Assembly: GCF_000230995.2 (NCBI RefSeq)
Contig: NC_019973.1
Location: forward strand, 5,160,001 to 5,224,000
DNA from: Mesorhizobium australicum WSM2073
GTDB lineage: Bacteria; Pseudomonadota; Alphaproteobacteria; Rhizobiales; Rhizobiaceae
DNA: 64,000 nucleotides
Direction: 5' to 3'
The translations under genes were made by a program, and so were the position numbers. The notes beneath the pieces were generated by a model that worked only from the letters and a program-made list of their open reading frames with translations, was not told where the DNA came from and ran no database searches. Positions 9,082 to 19,956 of this stretch are shown here, in pieces (position 1 is the first letter of the stretch; each line of letters opens with the position of its first letter).

Positions 9082-9464
9082 TCGCCGCGATCCAGCCGAC
9101 CCTCGGCTGCTTTGTTGCTGTATTGCAGGGTGAGCAGCACGCCCTTGATCAACCGAAGCGCCGTGAGACACAGCACCAGGGCCAGTGGGATCCATATCAG
9201 CAGATGCAGCCAGAGCGGCGGGCTCAGCGTCACCTCGACCCAGAGCGCCAGACCGACGATGATGAAGCCGATGATCAGGATGACGAACACCGCCGGTCCA
9301 TCGCCGGCATCGGCGTAGGAATAGTCGAGGCCGCAATTGACGCAGCGCTTGCCGACGGTGAGAAAGCCGGAAAACAGCCGCCCCTCGCCGCAACGCGGGC
9401 AGCGGCCGTGCAGGCCGGCCGAAATCGGATCGATCGGAGGCCAGATCGCCTTGTCTTCACTCAT
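9078..9464 (-). CDS. DUF983 family membrane protein
   Basis: 128 residues. An N-terminal zinc-ribbon-like region has two CxxC pairs (GRCPRCGEGRLF and RCVNCGLDY), followed by two membrane helices. This matches DUF983, a family usually found with cytochrome oxidase genes in alphaproteobacteria and thought to act in oxidase biogenesis. Four-base overlap with SURF1 shows coupling. It is separated from ctaE by about 330 bases and so may have its own promoter. Confidence 0.9.
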   Translation of the reverse strand: MSEDKAIWPPIDPISAGLHGRCPRCGEGRLFSGFLTVGKRCVNCGLDYSYADAGDGPAVFVILIIGFIIVGLALWVEVTLSPPLWLHLLIWIPLALVLCLTALRLIKGVLLTLQYSNKAAEGRLDRGE

Positions 9465-9794
9465 GCGTAGTGCCGTAATTCATGGCTATTGCTCGATCTC
9501 GATCGGCGTCCCATCGGCCACCATCGCCCAGATTTGTCCATATCGGACTCCGTAACCCCAATGCAGTCATCGGTCCAGTCGACCAATTGAAGCAGCCAGC
9601 CCCACTAGCTGAAGCCGCTTCGCCTCCTCGACGCGCAAGACCTTCTCGGGCAAGAGCCGGAATGCCAAGACGTTAAAATGCGCAAATTGAAGTCAGCCGC
9701 ATCTTTCATCGATTGGCGATCCTTGCGCCGAAAAGAAGAAAGGCGGCCACGTCGCCGCGGCCGCCTTCCCGAAATTGAAACTCAAAAGGCTGGA
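9465..9794. other. 330-base gene-free stretch between ctaE and DUF983
   Basis: Nothing convincingly coding is seen here: the short open frames have arginine/serine/proline-rich shadow-like translations and no good ribosome site. The left part should hold the promoter of the DUF983-SURF1-ispH run, and the right end holds the ctaE terminator hairpin. Confidence 0.5.
9740..9767 (-). terminator. Intrinsic terminator of the oxidase operon
   Basis: AAGGCGGCC pairs perfectly with GGCCGCCTT across a 10-base loop. On the minus strand it is followed by TTCTTCTTTT, giving a U-rich tail. It lies about 30 bases downstream of the ctaE stop. Confidence 0.8.
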
Positions 9795-10676
9795 TCAGTG
9801 GCCTTCGATCACCGCGCCGACCGATCCCCAGACGTAGATCGAGGCGAACAGGAACAGCCAGACCACGTCAACGAAGTGCCAATACCAGGCGGCCGCCTCG
9901 AAGCCGAAATGCTGCTTGGGGGTGAAGTCGCCCTTCATCGCCCGGATCAGGCAGACCAGCAGGAAGATGGTGCCGATGATGACATGGAAGCCATGGAAGC
10001 CGGTCGCCATGAAGAAGGTGGCGCCGTAGATGGAATCCTTGAAGCCGAACGGCGCGTGCATGTACTCGTAAGCCTGCACCATGGTGAACAGCATGCCAAG
10101 CCCGACGGTCAGCACCAGGCCGTTGATCAGGCCCTTGCGGTCGCCATGGATGAGCGAGTGGTGCGCCCAGGTGACCGTGGTGCCCGACAGCAGCAGGATG
10201 ATGGTGTTGTAGAGCGGCAAATGGAAGGGATCGAGAACCTCCATGCCCTTCGGCGGCCAGACACCACCGGTAAACGTGTGGCGCGCATAGTTCTGCACCT
10301 CACCGGCAAAAAGGCTGGCATCGAAATAGGCCCAGAACCAGGCAACGAAGAACATCACCTCCGAGGCGATGAACATGATCATGCCGTAGCGCAGATGCAG
10401 CGACACGACGCGCGTATGGTGGCCTTCATGCGCTTCCTTGATCGTGTCCGACCACCAGGCGAACATGGTGTACAGCACGATCACAATGCCGATGAAGAAC
10501 AGCCACGGATTGGCGATGTTGACGCCGAAGATCGGGAAGGAGCCGCCTTTCAGGTATTCCATGAGGCAGACACCGCCAAAAGCGGTGACAAGCGCCCCTA
10601 CCGATCCCAGGAAGGGCCACGGGCTCGGGTCGACGAGATGGTAGTCATGGTGTGGTTTTGCGTGCGCGTCTGCCAT
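9795..10676 (-). CDS. ctaE: Cytochrome c oxidase subunit III
   Basis: 293 residues with seven hydrophobic helices. Family blocks: [20 protein letters not shown] at the N-terminus, [20 protein letters not shown] with the lipid-binding glutamate, [20 protein letters not shown], and [20 protein letters not shown] near the C-terminus. It is a core subunit of the aa3-type terminal oxidase in the inner membrane. One base separates it from the upstream ctaG stop. Confidence 0.97.
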   Translation of the reverse strand: MADAHAKPHHDYHLVDPSPWPFLGSVGALVTAFGGVCLMEYLKGGSFPIFGVNIANPWLFFIGIVIVLYTMFAWWSDTIKEAHEGHHTRVVSLHLRYGMIMFIASEVMFFVAWFWAYFDASLFAGEVQNYARHTFTGGVWPPKGMEVLDPFHLPLYNTIILLLSGTTVTWAHHSLIHGDRKGLINGLVLTVGLGMLFTMVQAYEYMHAPFGFKDSIYGATFFMATGFHGFHVIIGTIFLLVCLIRAMKGDFTPKQHFGFEAAAWYWHFVDVVWLFLFASIYVWGSVGAVIEGH

Positions 10677-10677
10677 A

Positions 10678-11310
10678 TCAACCCCCGAGATTTCCTTCGG
10701 TATCTGAAACTGTCTTGCTATTGCCCTGGGCCGGCCCGGACGACGCCACCGGCTTGGTCTTCTCGACCGGGAACATCGTATAGGACAGGGTGATCGTCTT
10801 CACGTCCTTCAGTTCCGGCACATTCACGATGTCGGGGTCCACATAGAACAGGACCGGCATGTCCAGCGTCTCGCCCGGCTTCAGCGTCGTATCGGTGAAG
10901 CAGAAGCATTCGACCTTGTTGAAGTACGGACCCGCCAGTTCCGGCTGCACGTTGAAGGTTGCGCGGCCGGTGACGGGGCGATCGAACTTGTTGGTCGCCT
11001 GATAATGCGCCTGGACGGTCTGCCCGATCTTCATGGTCATCGAGCGCTGGACCGGCTGGAACTCCCATGGCACGCCGGCGATGTTGGCGTCGAAACGAAC
11101 GGTGATCTCGCGATCGAGCACGCGGCCGGCATATTGCTTCTCGGCACGTTGCGTCGTGCCGCCATAGCCGGTCGCCTGGCAAAACATCTTGTAGAGCGGC
11201 ACGGCTGCATAGGCCATGCCGATCATGCCGGTGAAGAAAGCAAGGCAGACAACCGCGACAACGCGGTTGCCGGTCTTGCCTACCGTCTTCTTGGACGTCT
11301 CGGCGCTCAT
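10678..11310 (-). CDS. ctaG: Cytochrome c oxidase assembly protein CtaG/Cox11
   Basis: 210 residues: one N-terminal membrane helix ([20 protein letters not shown]) and a periplasmic copper-binding domain. Signature blocks are [15 protein letters not shown] and the CFCFTD copper motif, then YFNKVECF and FYVDPDI. Cox11 inserts CuB into subunit I. The ATG at 11310 overlaps the coxF stop by one base (TGATG). The frame remains open upstream, but that part is antisense-like noise over coxF. Confidence 0.96.
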   Translation of the reverse strand: MSAETSKKTVGKTGNRVVAVVCLAFFTGMIGMAYAAVPLYKMFCQATGYGGTTQRAEKQYAGRVLDREITVRFDANIAGVPWEFQPVQRSMTMKIGQTVQAHYQATNKFDRPVTGRATFNVQPELAGPYFNKVECFCFTDTTLKPGETLDMPVLFYVDPDIVNVPELKDVKTITLSYTMFPVEKTKPVASSGPAQGNSKTVSDTEGNLGG

Positions 11311-11477
11311 CACATCGAGCCCGACAAATTGTGGCCGAACTTCACGATTGTCGCGATGTAGAAGATCACGACCAGCACCGCCAGCGCCACGCCGATGGCG
11401 ATGGAACGGCTGCGCTGGGCCTTCTTCTGGCGATCGGTCAAGGTGACCGTTTCGAGTTCTTTCTCGGCCATGGTCAT
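11310..11477 (-). CDS. coxF: CoxF-like small membrane protein of the oxidase operon
   Basis: A 55-residue frame: [20 protein letters not shown], then a basic segment (QRSRS), one membrane helix ([20 protein letters not shown]) and [10 protein letters not shown]. It overlaps the ctaB stop by four bases (ATGA) and the ctaG start by one base, so it fits exactly between them. A small hydrophobic protein is known at this position in alphaproteobacterial oxidase operons. Its role in oxidase assembly is unproven. A second ATG at 11471 is an alternative start. Confidence 0.88.
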   Translation of the reverse strand: MTMAEKELETVTLTDRQKKAQRSRSIAIGVALAVLVVIFYIATIVKFGHNLSGSM

Positions 11478-12418
11478 GCCCCACCCATGGCAAGCGCGCG
11501 TTCGACGACACTGTCAGCCAGATAGGCGGCGAAGATTGCGAAGAGATAGAGCAGCGAATAGGCGAACAGGGCCTTGGCCGGCTTCATGACGCGGTCATCG
11601 TCGGCGATGCCAAGCACTTTCCACGCATACCAGACGAAACCAGCCCCCAACAGCAAGGCGGCCACGCCGTAGAACGGCGTCGTATAGCCGAGCAGCCAGG
11701 GCAGCACGCCGACCGGGGCCAGCACCAGCGCGTAGGCGAAAATCTGACGGCGGGTCGATGCATGGCCGGCGACGTTGGGCATCATCGGGATGCCGGCGCG
11801 GCCATAGTCCTCGGACTTGAACAGCGCGAGCGCCCAGAAATGCGGCGGCGTCCACAGGAAAATGATCAGGAACAGGATGATGCTTTCGAGGCTGACCGAC
11901 CCGGTCACCGCGGCCCAGCCGATAACCGGCGGGATGGCGCCCGCTGCACCGCCAATGACAATGTTCTGCGGTGTCGAGCGTTTCAGCCACATCGTGTAGA
12001 CCACGGCATAGAAGAAGATGGTGAAGGCCAGCAGCGTCGCCGACAACCAGTTGACCAACACGCCCAGCGTCATCACCGACAGCACCGACAACACCAGGCC
12101 GAAGCTCAGCGCCTCGTGCGGCTGGATCCGGCCGGAAGGCACCGGGCGGCTAGCGGTCCTGGTCATCACCGCGTCGATGTCGGCGTCGTACCACATGTTG
12201 AGCGCGCCAGAGGCGCCGGCCCCAATCGCAATGGCCAGGATGGCGATCACCGCCAGCAGCGGATTGATGGTCATCGGTGCCGCGACCAGTCCGACAAAGG
12301 CGGTGAACACCACCAGCGACATGACGCGCGGCTTCAGCAGGGCGAAGAAATCGCCCGCCGTAGCTTCCGACATACGGAAGCCCGCTTCGTCAATGCTGGT
12401 TTTGTCGACTAGGGCCAT
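11474..12418 (-). CDS. ctaB: Protoheme IX farnesyltransferase (heme O synthase)
   Basis: 314-residue UbiA-superfamily membrane enzyme with about nine helices. The first prenyl-diphosphate-binding motif is [19 protein letters not shown]; the second region is [20 protein letters not shown]. It farnesylates heme B to heme O, a precursor of heme A for the aa3 oxidase encoded around it. It starts 75 bases after ctaD ends, with a strong hairpin between them. Confidence 0.97.
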   Translation of the reverse strand: MALVDKTSIDEAGFRMSEATAGDFFALLKPRVMSLVVFTAFVGLVAAPMTINPLLAVIAILAIAIGAGASGALNMWYDADIDAVMTRTASRPVPSGRIQPHEALSFGLVLSVLSVMTLGVLVNWLSATLLAFTIFFYAVVYTMWLKRSTPQNIVIGGAAGAIPPVIGWAAVTGSVSLESIILFLIIFLWTPPHFWALALFKSEDYGRAGIPMMPNVAGHASTRRQIFAYALVLAPVGVLPWLLGYTTPFYGVAALLLGAGFVWYAWKVLGIADDDRVMKPAKALFAYSLLYLFAIFAAYLADSVVERALAMGGA

Positions 12419-12447
12419 GCGTACTCAAGTCCATCATTCCGTTGGCC

Positions 12448-12473
12448 AAAACCGCCGGCGGGCCGGCGGTTTT
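12448..12473. terminator. Symmetric hairpin between ctaD and ctaB
   Basis: AAAACCGCCGGC and GCCGGCGGTTTT pair perfectly (12 bp, GG loop), so either strand would end in a short U-run. In the minus-strand operon it can act as a partial terminator that lowers expression of ctaB and the assembly genes relative to ctaCD. Confidence 0.7.
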
Positions 12474-12493
12474 GTATTCGAGCGGGAGCCGCC

Positions 12494-14161
<1,668 letters not shown>

Positions 14162-14184
14162 CTAAATCTTGCTAACCCGCGACA

Positions 14185-15051
14185 TCAGTTGCCGGCGGCC
14201 GCTACCTTGTTCTGGCCATCGACCTCGGCCATGAGCGTCTTGTTGGCACCTGGCAGATCGGTCTTGGCCGCGGCCAGCCAGGTCTTGAACTGCGTGTCCG
14301 ACACCACACGAACGGCGATCGGCATGAAGGCATGGTCCTTGCCGCAGAGCTGCGAGCACTGACCGTAATAGAGGCCTTCTTTCTCCGCCTTGAACCAGGT
14401 CTCGTTGGTGCGGCCGGGAACGGCGTCGATCTTGATGCCAAAGGACGGCACGGCAAAGGAATGGATCACGTCGGTCGCGGTGACAAGCACACGGGTCATC
14501 GTGTTGACCGGCACGACCAGCTCGTTGTCGACGGCGAGCAGGCGCGGATAGACCGCGCGATCCTCCTTGCCGGCCTTGGCACGATCGCCATCCTGAAGGA
14601 TGGCCGAATTGAAGGCGAGCGTGTTGTCGGTCTGGTATTCGTAATCCCAGTTCCACTGGTTGCCGGTTGCCTTGACGGTCAGCTTCGCCTCTTCCGGCGG
14701 CGTATACTGGGCAGTCAGGAGTTGGAACGAGGGGATGGCGAGGCAAAGCAGGATGACGACAGGGCCGATGGTCCAGATCACCTCGATCAGCGTGTTGTGG
14801 CTGGTCTTGGACGGGGTCGGATTGGCGCTCGCGCGGAATTTGACGATGCAGTAGATCAGCAGAAACAGCACAAGGACCGTGACCGGGATGATAAACCACA
14901 TCGTGTAGTTTCCGAACCACTCGATCTGCCGCATCATGTCGGTCGCAGGCGCCTGGAAGCCGGTCTCCCACGGCCTGGGCTGGTCCGCATAAGCGGATCC
15001 GCAGGCGAGGAACGTGGCAGCAGCACCGGTGCTCGCTAGGAATTTTCTCAT
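14185..15051 (-). CDS. ctaC: Cytochrome c oxidase subunit II
   Basis: 288 residues: signal peptide (FLASTGAAATFLACGSAYA), two membrane helices and a periplasmic cupredoxin domain. The CuA site is in DVIHSFAVPSFG and YYGQCSQLCGKDHAFMPI (Cys-x3-Cys, His, Met). It takes electrons from cytochrome c. ATG 15051 is chosen because it directly precedes the signal peptide and has GAGGG upstream; a GTG at 15078 is less likely. It is the first gene of the oxidase operon, so the operon promoter should lie in the preceding 380 bases. Confidence 0.97.
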   Translation of the reverse strand: MRKFLASTGAAATFLACGSAYADQPRPWETGFQAPATDMMRQIEWFGNYTMWFIIPVTVLVLFLLIYCIVKFRASANPTPSKTSHNTLIEVIWTIGPVVILLCLAIPSFQLLTAQYTPPEEAKLTVKATGNQWNWDYEYQTDNTLAFNSAILQDGDRAKAGKEDRAVYPRLLAVDNELVVPVNTMTRVLVTATDVIHSFAVPSFGIKIDAVPGRTNETWFKAEKEGLYYGQCSQLCGKDHAFMPIAVRVVSDTQFKTWLAAAKTDLPGANKTLMAEVDGQNKVAAAGN

Positions 15052-15429
15052 CGCCCTCTTCGTCTCCCAGTCTCTCACCGGCTGTGCCCGCGAGAATAAC
15101 GAACAATGCCGGGACGGGAATCCCGGACAGTCTCAAGCTGGTTCAAACCATACTCTTTTTCCCTCCGCAAGAAAGGAGCGGTCGAAACCGTGCGGCATTT
15201 TTGCGCGCAAGCTGACGTGGCTCTTCCGGGGCAATGGCCGTAGTGGCGAATCGCGTATGTTCGGCGGGCCGCACGCCTTGTGCCGGCGACACCCGCAAAG
15301 CGTCGTAATTCAGGCGAATTTGGCAAGGAAAAGCGCCGCATTGCCTTTTTAGGGACAGTTCGGCCACGGTCTCGTCCTTTACTTGGCATTGGCGCGGCTT
15401 AAAGTGCCGTGATTCGCAATGGAGCCGTC
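15052..15429. other. 378-base divergent intergenic region (ctaC / ialB)
   Basis: No gene is supported here. The stretch must hold the promoter of the oxidase operon on the minus strand and that of the IalB gene on the plus strand. I see no convincing palindromic operator or hairpin. Confidence 0.45.
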
Positions 15430-15990
15430 ATGAACTCTTGGCTTTCGAGACTGAGGCATACGCGACTGGGCCTTTCGAGAACCTTGGCAAACGCCCTGTT
15501 TCTCGCGGTCCTGTGCGCGGCCGGTCTGTCCATCGCCGGCAACGCCAATGCTGCCCAGCCAAGCGGCACGGTGCGCTCGACCCATGGCGCATGGTCGATC
15601 ATCTGCGACACGCCGGCCGGTGCCACCTCGGAACAATGCGTGATGATGCAGAACGTCGTCGCCGAGGATCGTCCAGAAATGGGGCTTTCGGTCGTCGTGC
15701 TGCGCACCGCCGACAACAAGGCCGAGATCCTGCGCGTGCTGGCGCCGCTCGGCGTGCTGTTGCCGAACGGCCTCGGGCTCAACGTCGACGGCAAGGACAT
15801 TGGCCGCGCCTATTTCGTGCGCTGCTTCCAGGACGGCTGTTATGCCGAGGTCATTCTCGAAAAGCCGCTGCTCGACACGCTGAAGACCGGTACGTCGGCA
15901 ACATTCATCGTTTTCCAGACCCCGGAAGAGGGTATCGGCATTCCCGTCGACCTCAAGGGTTTCGCCGAAGGCTTCGCCGCTCTGCCCTGA
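15430..15990 (+). CDS. Invasion-associated locus B (IalB) family protein
   Basis: 186 residues with a signal peptide (LFLAVLCAAGLSIAGNANAA) and the IalB-type domain: HGAWSIICDTPAGATSEQCV, then MMQNVV, LGVLLPNGLGLNVDGK, FVRCFQDGCYAEV. Four cysteines in pairs suggest periplasmic disulfides. The family is named after a Bartonella invasion factor, but in free-living rhizobia it is a general envelope protein of unknown role. ATG 15430 has GGAG 5 bases upstream; a GTG at 15409 is less likely. Confidence 0.9.
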   Translation: MNSWLSRLRHTRLGLSRTLANALFLAVLCAAGLSIAGNANAAQPSGTVRSTHGAWSIICDTPAGATSEQCVMMQNVVAEDRPEMGLSVVVLRTADNKAEILRVLAPLGVLLPNGLGLNVDGKDIGRAYFVRCFQDGCYAEVILEKPLLDTLKTGTSATFIVFQTPEEGIGIPVDLKGFAEGFAALP

Positions 15991-16161
15991 TCGCGGCTTC
16001 GCGCTGAACCAGGCCTGGACGCGGCTTTTGCCGACCCCAGACGCATGCCTTGCGTTCAGCGAACGAATCATTCGTCGGCGCCGATTCCTCATTGCCGATT
16101 GTGCGGGCGCGGCTTCACGCCTACATCGGGGGAAAGCAAACATCCCACGGACGGACGCGCC

Positions 16162-17574
16162 ATGAACAGCCTGATCGGCCAATTCGACATTTCAGACGAC
16201 CGCATCAAGCAGATCGTCGCAGACACCATCAAGGGCGCCGACGACGGCGAGCTTTTCCTCGAATACAGCGAGAGCGAAGCGCTGATGTTCGACAATGGCA
16301 AGCTGAAGACCGCCAATTTCAACACCGACCAGGGCTTTGGCCTGCGGGCCGTCGCCGGCGAAGCCAGCGGCTACGCTCATTCCAGCGACCTGTCCGAGGC
16401 GTCGCTGCTGCGCGCGGCCGAAGCAGTCTCGACCGTCAAGGGTGGCTATTCCGGCACGCTTGCGGCAGCCCCCGCCCGTACCAACCGCCATCTCTACGGC
16501 GACGAGAACCCGATCCCCTCGCCTTCCTTCGAGGCCAAGGCGAAGCTGCTGCAAGAAATCGACGCCTGGCTGCGCGCCGAGGATCCACGCGTGCGCCAGG
16601 TAACGGCCTCGATCGCCGCATCCTGGCAGCATGTCGAGATCGTTCGTGCCGACGGCCAGATAGTGCGCGATATCAGGCCGATGGTCCGCGTCAACGTCTC
16701 GGTCGTCGTCGGCGACGGCGACCGCCAGGAAAGCGGCTCCTATGGCATGGGCGGGCGCAAGGCATTCGGCGAATTCCTGATCGAGGATAGTTGGAAGCAC
16801 GCCGCCAGCGAGGCACTCCGGCAAGCGGTGGTCAACCTGGAGGCAATCCCGGCCCCGGCAGGCACTTTCGACATCGTGCTATCCAATGGCTGGCCGGGCG
16901 TGATGCTGCACGAAGCCGTCGGTCATGGTCTTGAAGGCGATTTCAACCGCAAGAAGACGTCGGCGTTCGCCGGCCTGATGGGGCAGCAGGTGGCCGCCAA
17001 GGGGGTGACGGTCGTCGACGACGGCACCATCCCAGAGCGGCGCGGCTCACTCACCGTCGACGACGAAGGCACGCCTTCGGCCCGCAACGTCTTGATCGAG
17101 GACGGCAAACTGGTCGGCTACATGCAGGACCGGCAGAATGCCCGGCTGATGGGCATGAAAGCCACCGGCAATGGCCGGCGAGAAGGCTATGCGCACCAGC
17201 CGATGCCGCGCATGACCAACACTTACATGACCTCGGGCGACATGGAGCCGGACGAAATCATCGCCTCCGTCAAGAACGGCATCTACGCCGTCTCCTTCGG
17301 CGGTGGCCAGGTCGACATCACGTCGGGCAAATTCGTGTTCGGCTGCACCGAGGCCTACATGATCGAGAACGGCAAGGTGACGCAGCCGATCAAAGGCGCG
17401 ATGCTGATCGGCAACGGGCCTGATGCCATGCACCGCGTCTCGATGGTCGGCAACGACATGAAGCTCGACAATGGCATCGGCATGTGCGGCAAGGCCGGCC
17501 AGGGCGTACCCGTCGGCGTCGGCCAGCCGCATCTCAGGATGAACCAGATGACGGTCGGCGGCACGCGGGTTTGA
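16162..17574 (+). CDS. tldD: TldD family metalloprotease
   Basis: 470 residues. The zinc-binding motif is HEAVGHGLEGDFNRK (HExxxH), and the C-terminal cysteine region is KFVFGCTEAYMIENG followed by GMCGKAGQGVPVGVGQPHLR. TldD pairs with TldE/PmbA to degrade flexible peptides and modified peptides in the cytoplasm; the partner gene is not in this window. The frame extends to 16045, but family similarity (LIGQFDISDDRIKQI) begins at 16162. Confidence 0.96.
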   Translation: MNSLIGQFDISDDRIKQIVADTIKGADDGELFLEYSESEALMFDNGKLKTANFNTDQGFGLRAVAGEASGYAHSSDLSEASLLRAAEAVSTVKGGYSGTLAAAPARTNRHLYGDENPIPSPSFEAKAKLLQEIDAWLRAEDPRVRQVTASIAASWQHVEIVRADGQIVRDIRPMVRVNVSVVVGDGDRQESGSYGMGGRKAFGEFLIEDSWKHAASEALRQAVVNLEAIPAPAGTFDIVLSNGWPGVMLHEAVGHGLEGDFNRKKTSAFAGLMGQQVAAKGVTVVDDGTIPERRGSLTVDDEGTPSARNVLIEDGKLVGYMQDRQNARLMGMKATGNGRREGYAHQPMPRMTNTYMTSGDMEPDEIIASVKNGIYAVSFGGGQVDITSGKFVFGCTEAYMIENGKVTQPIKGAMLIGNGPDAMHRVSMVGNDMKLDNGIGMCGKAGQGVPVGVGQPHLRMNQMTVGGTRV

Positions 17575-17808
17575 AAATCGGTGCCGTTCCGGTGTCATCA
17601 CCCGCCGTGACGTTTCCGGATGCAGGCGCCCTCCACCATGCCCATTGTCATCTGACAGGGGCCGGCCTGACAGGGACCGGCTTTTCGGCGGCCGGGACCT
17701 TGAAGTGGACACAATCCACATTAACAAATTATTAGGTCTTTGACTGCCTGGGCTGCCTCTCGCGCACGAACGCAGCACCAGTTCCTCGTTGCGGTGGTGG
17801 TTTTGGCA

Positions 17809-18492
17809 ATGCGGCACTCCCCCGTCCTGGCTCTCCTGCTTGGCTTTGTTTCGTTGATTGGTGCGGCATCGCTGCTAGCCAGTCCGGCGTCGGCCCAGTC
17901 GACTTTGTTCAAGTCGCGATCGACCCAATCTTCCATGGATGGGTCGCGCTCTGCCTCCGTGGGTGGAAGCACCAGCGTCCCCTACGGTTGGATCGATTTC
18001 TGTCATCGCCGCCCAAAAGAGTGCAAGGTGCCGGCTCTGCCGGCCGCGAATGTCAAGCTGACAGCGCGGACCTTCCGCATCCTCAAGCGGATAAATCAGA
18101 AGGCGAACAGCGCCATCAAACCCGTCAGCAATTTCGATCACTGGGGCACGATGGCGGACCATTGGGATTATCCGGTTGACGGCAAAGGCGATTGCAAGAT
18201 CTACGCACTCTACAAACGCAAGCTCCTTCAAGAGGCTGGATTTCCCCGGCAAGCGCTGTTGATGACGGTCGTGCGCGATCTCAACAATGAGGGCCACACC
18301 ATCCTGACGGTGAAAACCGATAAAGGCGATTTTGTCCTCGACAATATGGTCGACCAAATCAGGCCCTGGAATGCAACCGGCTACTACTTCCTGAAACGTC
18401 AATCGCAGCAGAATCCGAATGTCTGGCAGTCGGTCAACCAGCGAGGCGGCACGCCGAAAACCTTCGCGAATGCTGCAAAGCTCGTAGATTGA
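17809..18492 (+). CDS. Transglutaminase-like cysteine protease (BTLCP family)
   Basis: About 227 residues with a signal peptide (LALLLGFVSLIGAASLLASP). The mature domain has PYGWIDFCHRRPKECKV and the catalytic triad Cys (GDCKIYALYKRKLL), His (NEGHTILTVKT) and Asp (LDNMVDQI). These are the marks of bacterial transglutaminase-like cysteine proteases, often linked to c-di-GMP/LapG-type surface processing or found alone in rhizobia. ATG 17809 is the best placed start before the signal peptide; the frame also opens at a TTG at 17740. No LapD-like partner is nearby. Confidence 0.88.
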   Translation: MRHSPVLALLLGFVSLIGAASLLASPASAQSTLFKSRSTQSSMDGSRSASVGGSTSVPYGWIDFCHRRPKECKVPALPAANVKLTARTFRILKRINQKANSAIKPVSNFDHWGTMADHWDYPVDGKGDCKIYALYKRKLLQEAGFPRQALLMTVVRDLNNEGHTILTVKTDKGDFVLDNMVDQIRPWNATGYYFLKRQSQQNPNVWQSVNQRGGTPKTFANAAKLVD

Positions 18493-18539
18493 GCCTGGAC
18501 CGTACGGTTCAGGCATTACAGGCGTTCGGCGGCTTTTTT

Positions 18540-18650
18540 AGAGCGGTTCGGTGTTTGATAGAATCGCTGAACCGCTCTCTCTTCATTTCGACGCAATTCC
18601 GGACGGAAAACCGCTACCCATTCTTCCTGGAGTCGCTTTAACCGGAGGAT
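18540..18650. repeat. RIME-like palindromic intergenic element
   Basis: AGAGCGGTTC (18540-18549) pairs with GAACCGCTCT (18569-18578), followed by a second small palindrome, TTCCGGACGGAA, then a short GC-rich tail. This two-palindrome layout and the wording resemble the mosaic intergenic repeats (RIME type) of rhizobia. It lies between the convergent cysteine-protease and RNA-methyltransferase genes. No second copy is seen in this window, so repeat status rests on recall. Confidence 0.55.
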
Positions 18651-18711
18651 CCCGCAGCAGCGCTTGGGAAGCGCGGTTTTCTGTGGCCTCAGCAGTCTCA
18701 ACGAACCGTGC

Positions 18712-19956
18712 TCAGCCGCGCCTCCTCCTCGGTTTCTCCAGCAAGGCGACCGCCTCGACATGTGGCGACCACAGGAACTGATCGATTGGCGTCACGCTGT
18801 TCAGCATATAGCCGCCGTCGATGAGAATGCGCAGGTCGCGGGCCAGCGTCACCGGGTTGCAGGACACCGCGGCAACGTATGGAACATCCGAGCGGGCGAT
18901 CTGCTTCGACTGATCTTCGGCGCCGGCGCGCGGCGGATCGAAGACAAGGCCGTCGAAGGCGTTCAACTCCTTGAAGGTCAGTGGCCGGCGAAACAGGTCG
19001 CGTCGTTCGCCCGTCACCCGCTTGAGGCCGGTCGCGAAACGTGATCCCCGGTCGAGCGCCGAAAGCGCGGCCGCGTCGCCTTCGACCGCATGGACTTCCG
19101 ATTTCGTCGCCAGCCGCAAGGCAAAGCTGCCGCAACCGGCAAAGAGATCGGCAATTTTTTTTGCACGCTTCAGATGTCCGCTGACGATCTCGGCCATGGT
19201 CCGTTCGGCGGCCTCCGTCGCCTGCAGAAAGGTGCCGGGCGGCACGGCGACCGCAACACTGCCGAACATGACCACGGGCTTCCTTGGCTCGATGACGATC
19301 TCGTCATCGATGGACAGCCTGGCAAAGCCTTGCGCAATGACAAAGTTGGAGGCGATACGGCGCTGGTGTTCGCCGAGCTTGCCTGACTCGTGCACCGCGA
19401 TGTCGAGACCGGAACCCGTAACGGTGACCGCCATCCGGAACGATTTGGTGGTGGCGCATATCAATTCGGCCAGCGCCCTCAGCTGGCCGAGTGCCGCGAC
19501 GATCTCGGGCAGTGAGATCGGGCATTCGGATATGGAGATGATCTCGGGCGACAGATGGCGATTGAAGCCGAGCAGCATGCCTGCGTCCATGCGCCGGGCG
19601 GCAAGCACGACGCGGCGGCGCGACTGCGGCGCGCAGGCGACCAGTTCGCCAATCTCGCATTCGATGCCCTTGCCCTTCAATGCGTGCACCACCTTTTCGC
19701 GTTTCCATCGGCGATAGGCTTCGGTCTCGAAATGTTGGAGGGCACAGCCGCCGCATTCGGTGAAATGGCGGCAGGCGGGTTCGACGCGCAGCGGAGAGGC
19801 TTCCAGCACCGCCATCAGCGTGGCGCGATCCCGCTCGCGCGCGGCGGTGACGATCTCGCCCGGCAGCGTGAAGGGAATGAACAGATCGCCGCTCTCGGTT
19901 TCGGCGATGCCGTCGCCCTGCGATCCGAGTTTTCGTATTGTGAAGCGTACGCTCAT
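18712..19956 (-). CDS. Class I SAM-dependent RNA (uracil-C5) methyltransferase, RlmD/TrmA-like
   Basis: 414 residues. An N-terminal TRAM domain (FTIRKLGSQGDGIAE, FTLPGEIV) is followed by an iron-sulfur cysteine set (CRHFTECGGCALQHFE and SECPIS) and a C-terminal methyltransferase domain with LFAGCGSFALRLA, VFDPPRAGAE and the catalytic cysteine in VSCNPVTLARDL. It methylates uridine in rRNA or tRNA; the exact target cannot be told. It overlaps the tlyA stop by four bases. Confidence 0.92.
   Translation of the reverse strand: MSVRFTIRKLGSQGDGIAETESGDLFIPFTLPGEIVTAARERDRATLMAVLEASPLRVEPACRHFTECGGCALQHFETEAYRRWKREKVVHALKGKGIECEIGELVACAPQSRRRVVLAARRMDAGMLLGFNRHLSPEIISISECPISLPEIVAALGQLRALAELICATTKSFRMAVTVTGSGLDIAVHESGKLGEHQRRIASNFVIAQGFARLSIDDEIVIEPRKPVVMFGSVAVAVPPGTFLQATEAAERTMAEIVSGHLKRAKKIADLFAGCGSFALRLATKSEVHAVEGDAAALSALDRGSRFATGLKRVTGERRDLFRRPLTFKELNAFDGLVFDPPRAGAEDQSKQIARSDVPYVAAVSCNPVTLARDLRILIDGGYMLNSVTPIDQFLWSPHVEAVALLEKPRRRRG

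Noticed and set aside
9082..9393. N-terminal extension of SURF1
   Set aside because: Out-of-frame reading of DUF983; SURF1 begins at the ATGA overlap.
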